NCBI GenBank assembly: GCA_963989245.1
Contig: OZ022353.1
Coordinates: 27,257,593-27,321,592, forward strand
Reading direction: 5' to 3'
DNA: 64,000 nucleotides
From: Nansenia antarctica
Taxonomy: Eukaryota > Chordata > Actinopteri > Argentiniformes > Microstomatidae
Part shown: piece by piece, positions 62,401 through 64,000 of the stretch
Layout of the letters: every line of letters begins with the position of its first letter
Position numbering within the stretch: the first letter of the stretch is position 1
Program-made: the position numbers and the translations under genes
Notes under the pieces: model-generated
Told to the model about the DNA's origin: nothing
The model's input: only the letters and a program-made list of their open reading frames with translations
Database searches by the model: none

Positions 62401-62633
62401 TTGTGTCAAGCGACCCCAGGTGTCGTTATGTAGTACTGCATGAGAGTTTTTTTTTTTTTAAACAACATACACAAAAAAAGTTTTTTTTTTTTTTTTCAAC
62501 AACATTGATTGAGATTGTTTATTAAGGTAAGCCCCTTGAGAACAATCTTCTCATTTTCGAGGGGGTCCTCACATATAACAATACAAACATAATAGTAACG
62601 CATAACAAATAACAATACAAAGCACCTACACAC

Positions 62634-63880
62634 CTGGGTTTCCGTTAACCGGGAATTACCGGTCTTTGTCCGGTAAATTTGGTTGAAGTCCGACATATTG
62701 AAAAGTCGTCGGACATATTGTCCGGTGAAAATAATTCCCTTTGAATACAATTCTCTAAAGTTCACATTCTGATTCCTTCTATTTTAAAAAAGACGAATAT
62801 ATAGGCTATGTATTTCTTTTATTATGATATGATTTGACACCGGCATGATGATGACTCCTAATGTGTAGGCTGGCCTACGCGAAACAGCGCACAGGTGCCA
62901 CATGGGATTGATGCCAGATGGGATTACAGCTTAACCAGTCTATTACCGCTTAAACACAGTAGCCCATTCGGCGGTAACCCATGCCTATCTGGCAACCCTG
63001 CCAATCCGTCCACCATAGTAATACGGTTTCTTGATTTCCCATATATGGGTGCGTTCGTAAACACGCTCTGGAAATCCGATCAGCACTCGCGGAACGCCTC
63101 TCGTCCAATCGAACGACTCGGTCGCTCTGTGACATCGAAGCCAGCGTGCGCTCCGGCGCTCTCAGAGCGTGTTTACGAACGCACCCCTAGAAGTTTCTAG
63201 CCAGCTAGCTGAAGCTGCTACACACACTAGAGCCATGGCGACCGAACGGCAAGTTAAACAACATACTATAAAAGTGACATTGTTTTACTCATTACTCATA
63301 CATTTGTTGTCATTCAGTTATACAGTTGTGTTCTTCCCATTGTCATACTCCCGAGCTAAACGAAATGCCTTCCCAACCAGCGAGACTTATAGAAATGACG
63401 TTGTTTTATTGATTTAAAAAAAAAGGGTAAAACTGGAAAGAGAAAATAGAAAACTCACATTAATCCCAAACAATTTAACAAACTTCAGTTAACGTAATGT
63501 GGAGTCCGTTCATTGATCGATGCTGTCTGTTCAGTTCCCAGTGAGGCGCCCGTTCAGCGCTGGACCCGTTCAGCGCTGGATTTGACGCATGGCATAGCGC
63601 GCATCCGTCAAATCATGTTATATTATTATATATTATATAGCTCGCATCTAATCGTATCGGATGAGAAATAGACATTAAATGGCATATATAGGCCGCTACA
63701 CAACAGTAATCACCGCGACAAACAGCTATATTAGATTTGGAGAAAAAAATAATATGATTTTGCAAAAAAAAATAATAATTATATTTTAATATGATGACCG
63801 GAATATATCACGTTTGTCCGGTAAATCGAATTCTTCCCGGACACGATGTCCGACGGCAAATTTTTCTAACGGAAACCCTG
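62634..63880 (+). mobile_element. Non-autonomous hAT element with 8-bp TSD
   Basis: The ends CTGGGTTTCCGTTA and TAACGGAAACCCTG are mirror images. CTACACAC is duplicated at 62626-62633 and 63881-63888. Both subterminal regions repeat TTGTCCGGTAAAT and CGGACA motifs (62660-62720 and 63810-63855). An ATG at about 63234 opens MATERQVKQHTIKVTLF, possibly the start of a lost transposase. No catalytic domain remains. A foldback element is nested at 63047-63186. Confidence 0.82.
63047..63186. mobile_element. 140-bp foldback MITE nested in the hAT element
   Basis: The left arm GGGTGCGTTCGTAAACACGC at 63047 and the right arm GCGTGTTTACGAACGCACCC ending at 63186 are exact mirrors over about 20 bases, continued by CTCTG/CAGAG. 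No clear target duplication was seen. A diverged relative may lie at 10130-10225. Confidence 0.85.
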
Positions 63881-64000
63881 CTACACACACACTCACACAC
63901 ACAGCCCGTCATCACTCCACAACCCACCACTACAACCCAACCGCAATATATAGATGCAACAGTCAGATACATACATAATATAATTATCAGAAGACATCAG

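Overview
The window reads as nuclear DNA of a bony fish. The only host gene I recognise is an R-spondin gene, present as three exons on the minus strand between 8130 and 10896: two furin-like cysteine-rich repeats and one thrombospondin type-1 domain. They have clean GT-AG borders and matching phases. The rest is dominated by transposon families typical of ray-finned fish: L2 and Rex1-like LINEs, an L2-tailed SINE, Tc1, hAT, piggyBac-like and Harbinger-like elements, DIRS, a chromodomain Gypsy (Sushi-like) element, a second Gypsy element, and a Penelope-like endonuclease remnant.

Layout. 1-6.4 kb: three LINE pieces in series, broken by an 8-bp-TSD hAT element (1443-2712, itself holding an 89-bp micro-hAT) and a Harbinger-like MITE (5786-6330). 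6.4-14.4 kb: R-spondin exons and introns, with a GIY-YIG Penelope remnant and a TTAA-flanked MITE. 14.5-21.7 kb: an interspersed repeat followed by a DIRS element (15503-21530) that keeps both inverted terminal repeats and the internal complementary region, but has broken reverse transcriptase and tyrosine recombinase genes. 21.9-24.9 kb: satellites, a solo LTR with a 5-bp TSD, minisatellites and a minus-strand Rex1-like LINE. 25.0-29.6 kb: a Tc1 element split by a 3-kb hAT element that carries an intron-containing, twice frameshifted transposase. 30-39 kb: an L1/Tx1-like LINE split by two inverted-repeat elements, a decayed Tc1 copy, more LINE tails and a 0.6-kb minisatellite. 39-45.5 kb: mostly unique-looking sequence with a Harbinger-like MITE and one half of a dispersed duplication.

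45.5-52.7 kb: the best preserved element, a Sushi-like Gypsy retrotransposon with a TTTTC target duplication, 795-bp LTRs that look identical by eye, open gag and pol, and a self-priming primer site. Its 3' LTR was later hit by another hAT element. 54-62 kb: a minus-strand L2 LINE interrupted by a hAT element (8-bp TSD TTCCTGAG). That element's transposase body is gone and replaced by a Gypsy gag-pol with one LTR. The L2 also hosts an L2-tailed tRNA-derived SINE. 62.6-63.9 kb: one more hAT element with its TSD.

The elements form layers, so relative ages can be read from which one interrupts which. No protein-coding host gene other than R-spondin could be supported. Its signal-peptide and C-terminal exons were not found.
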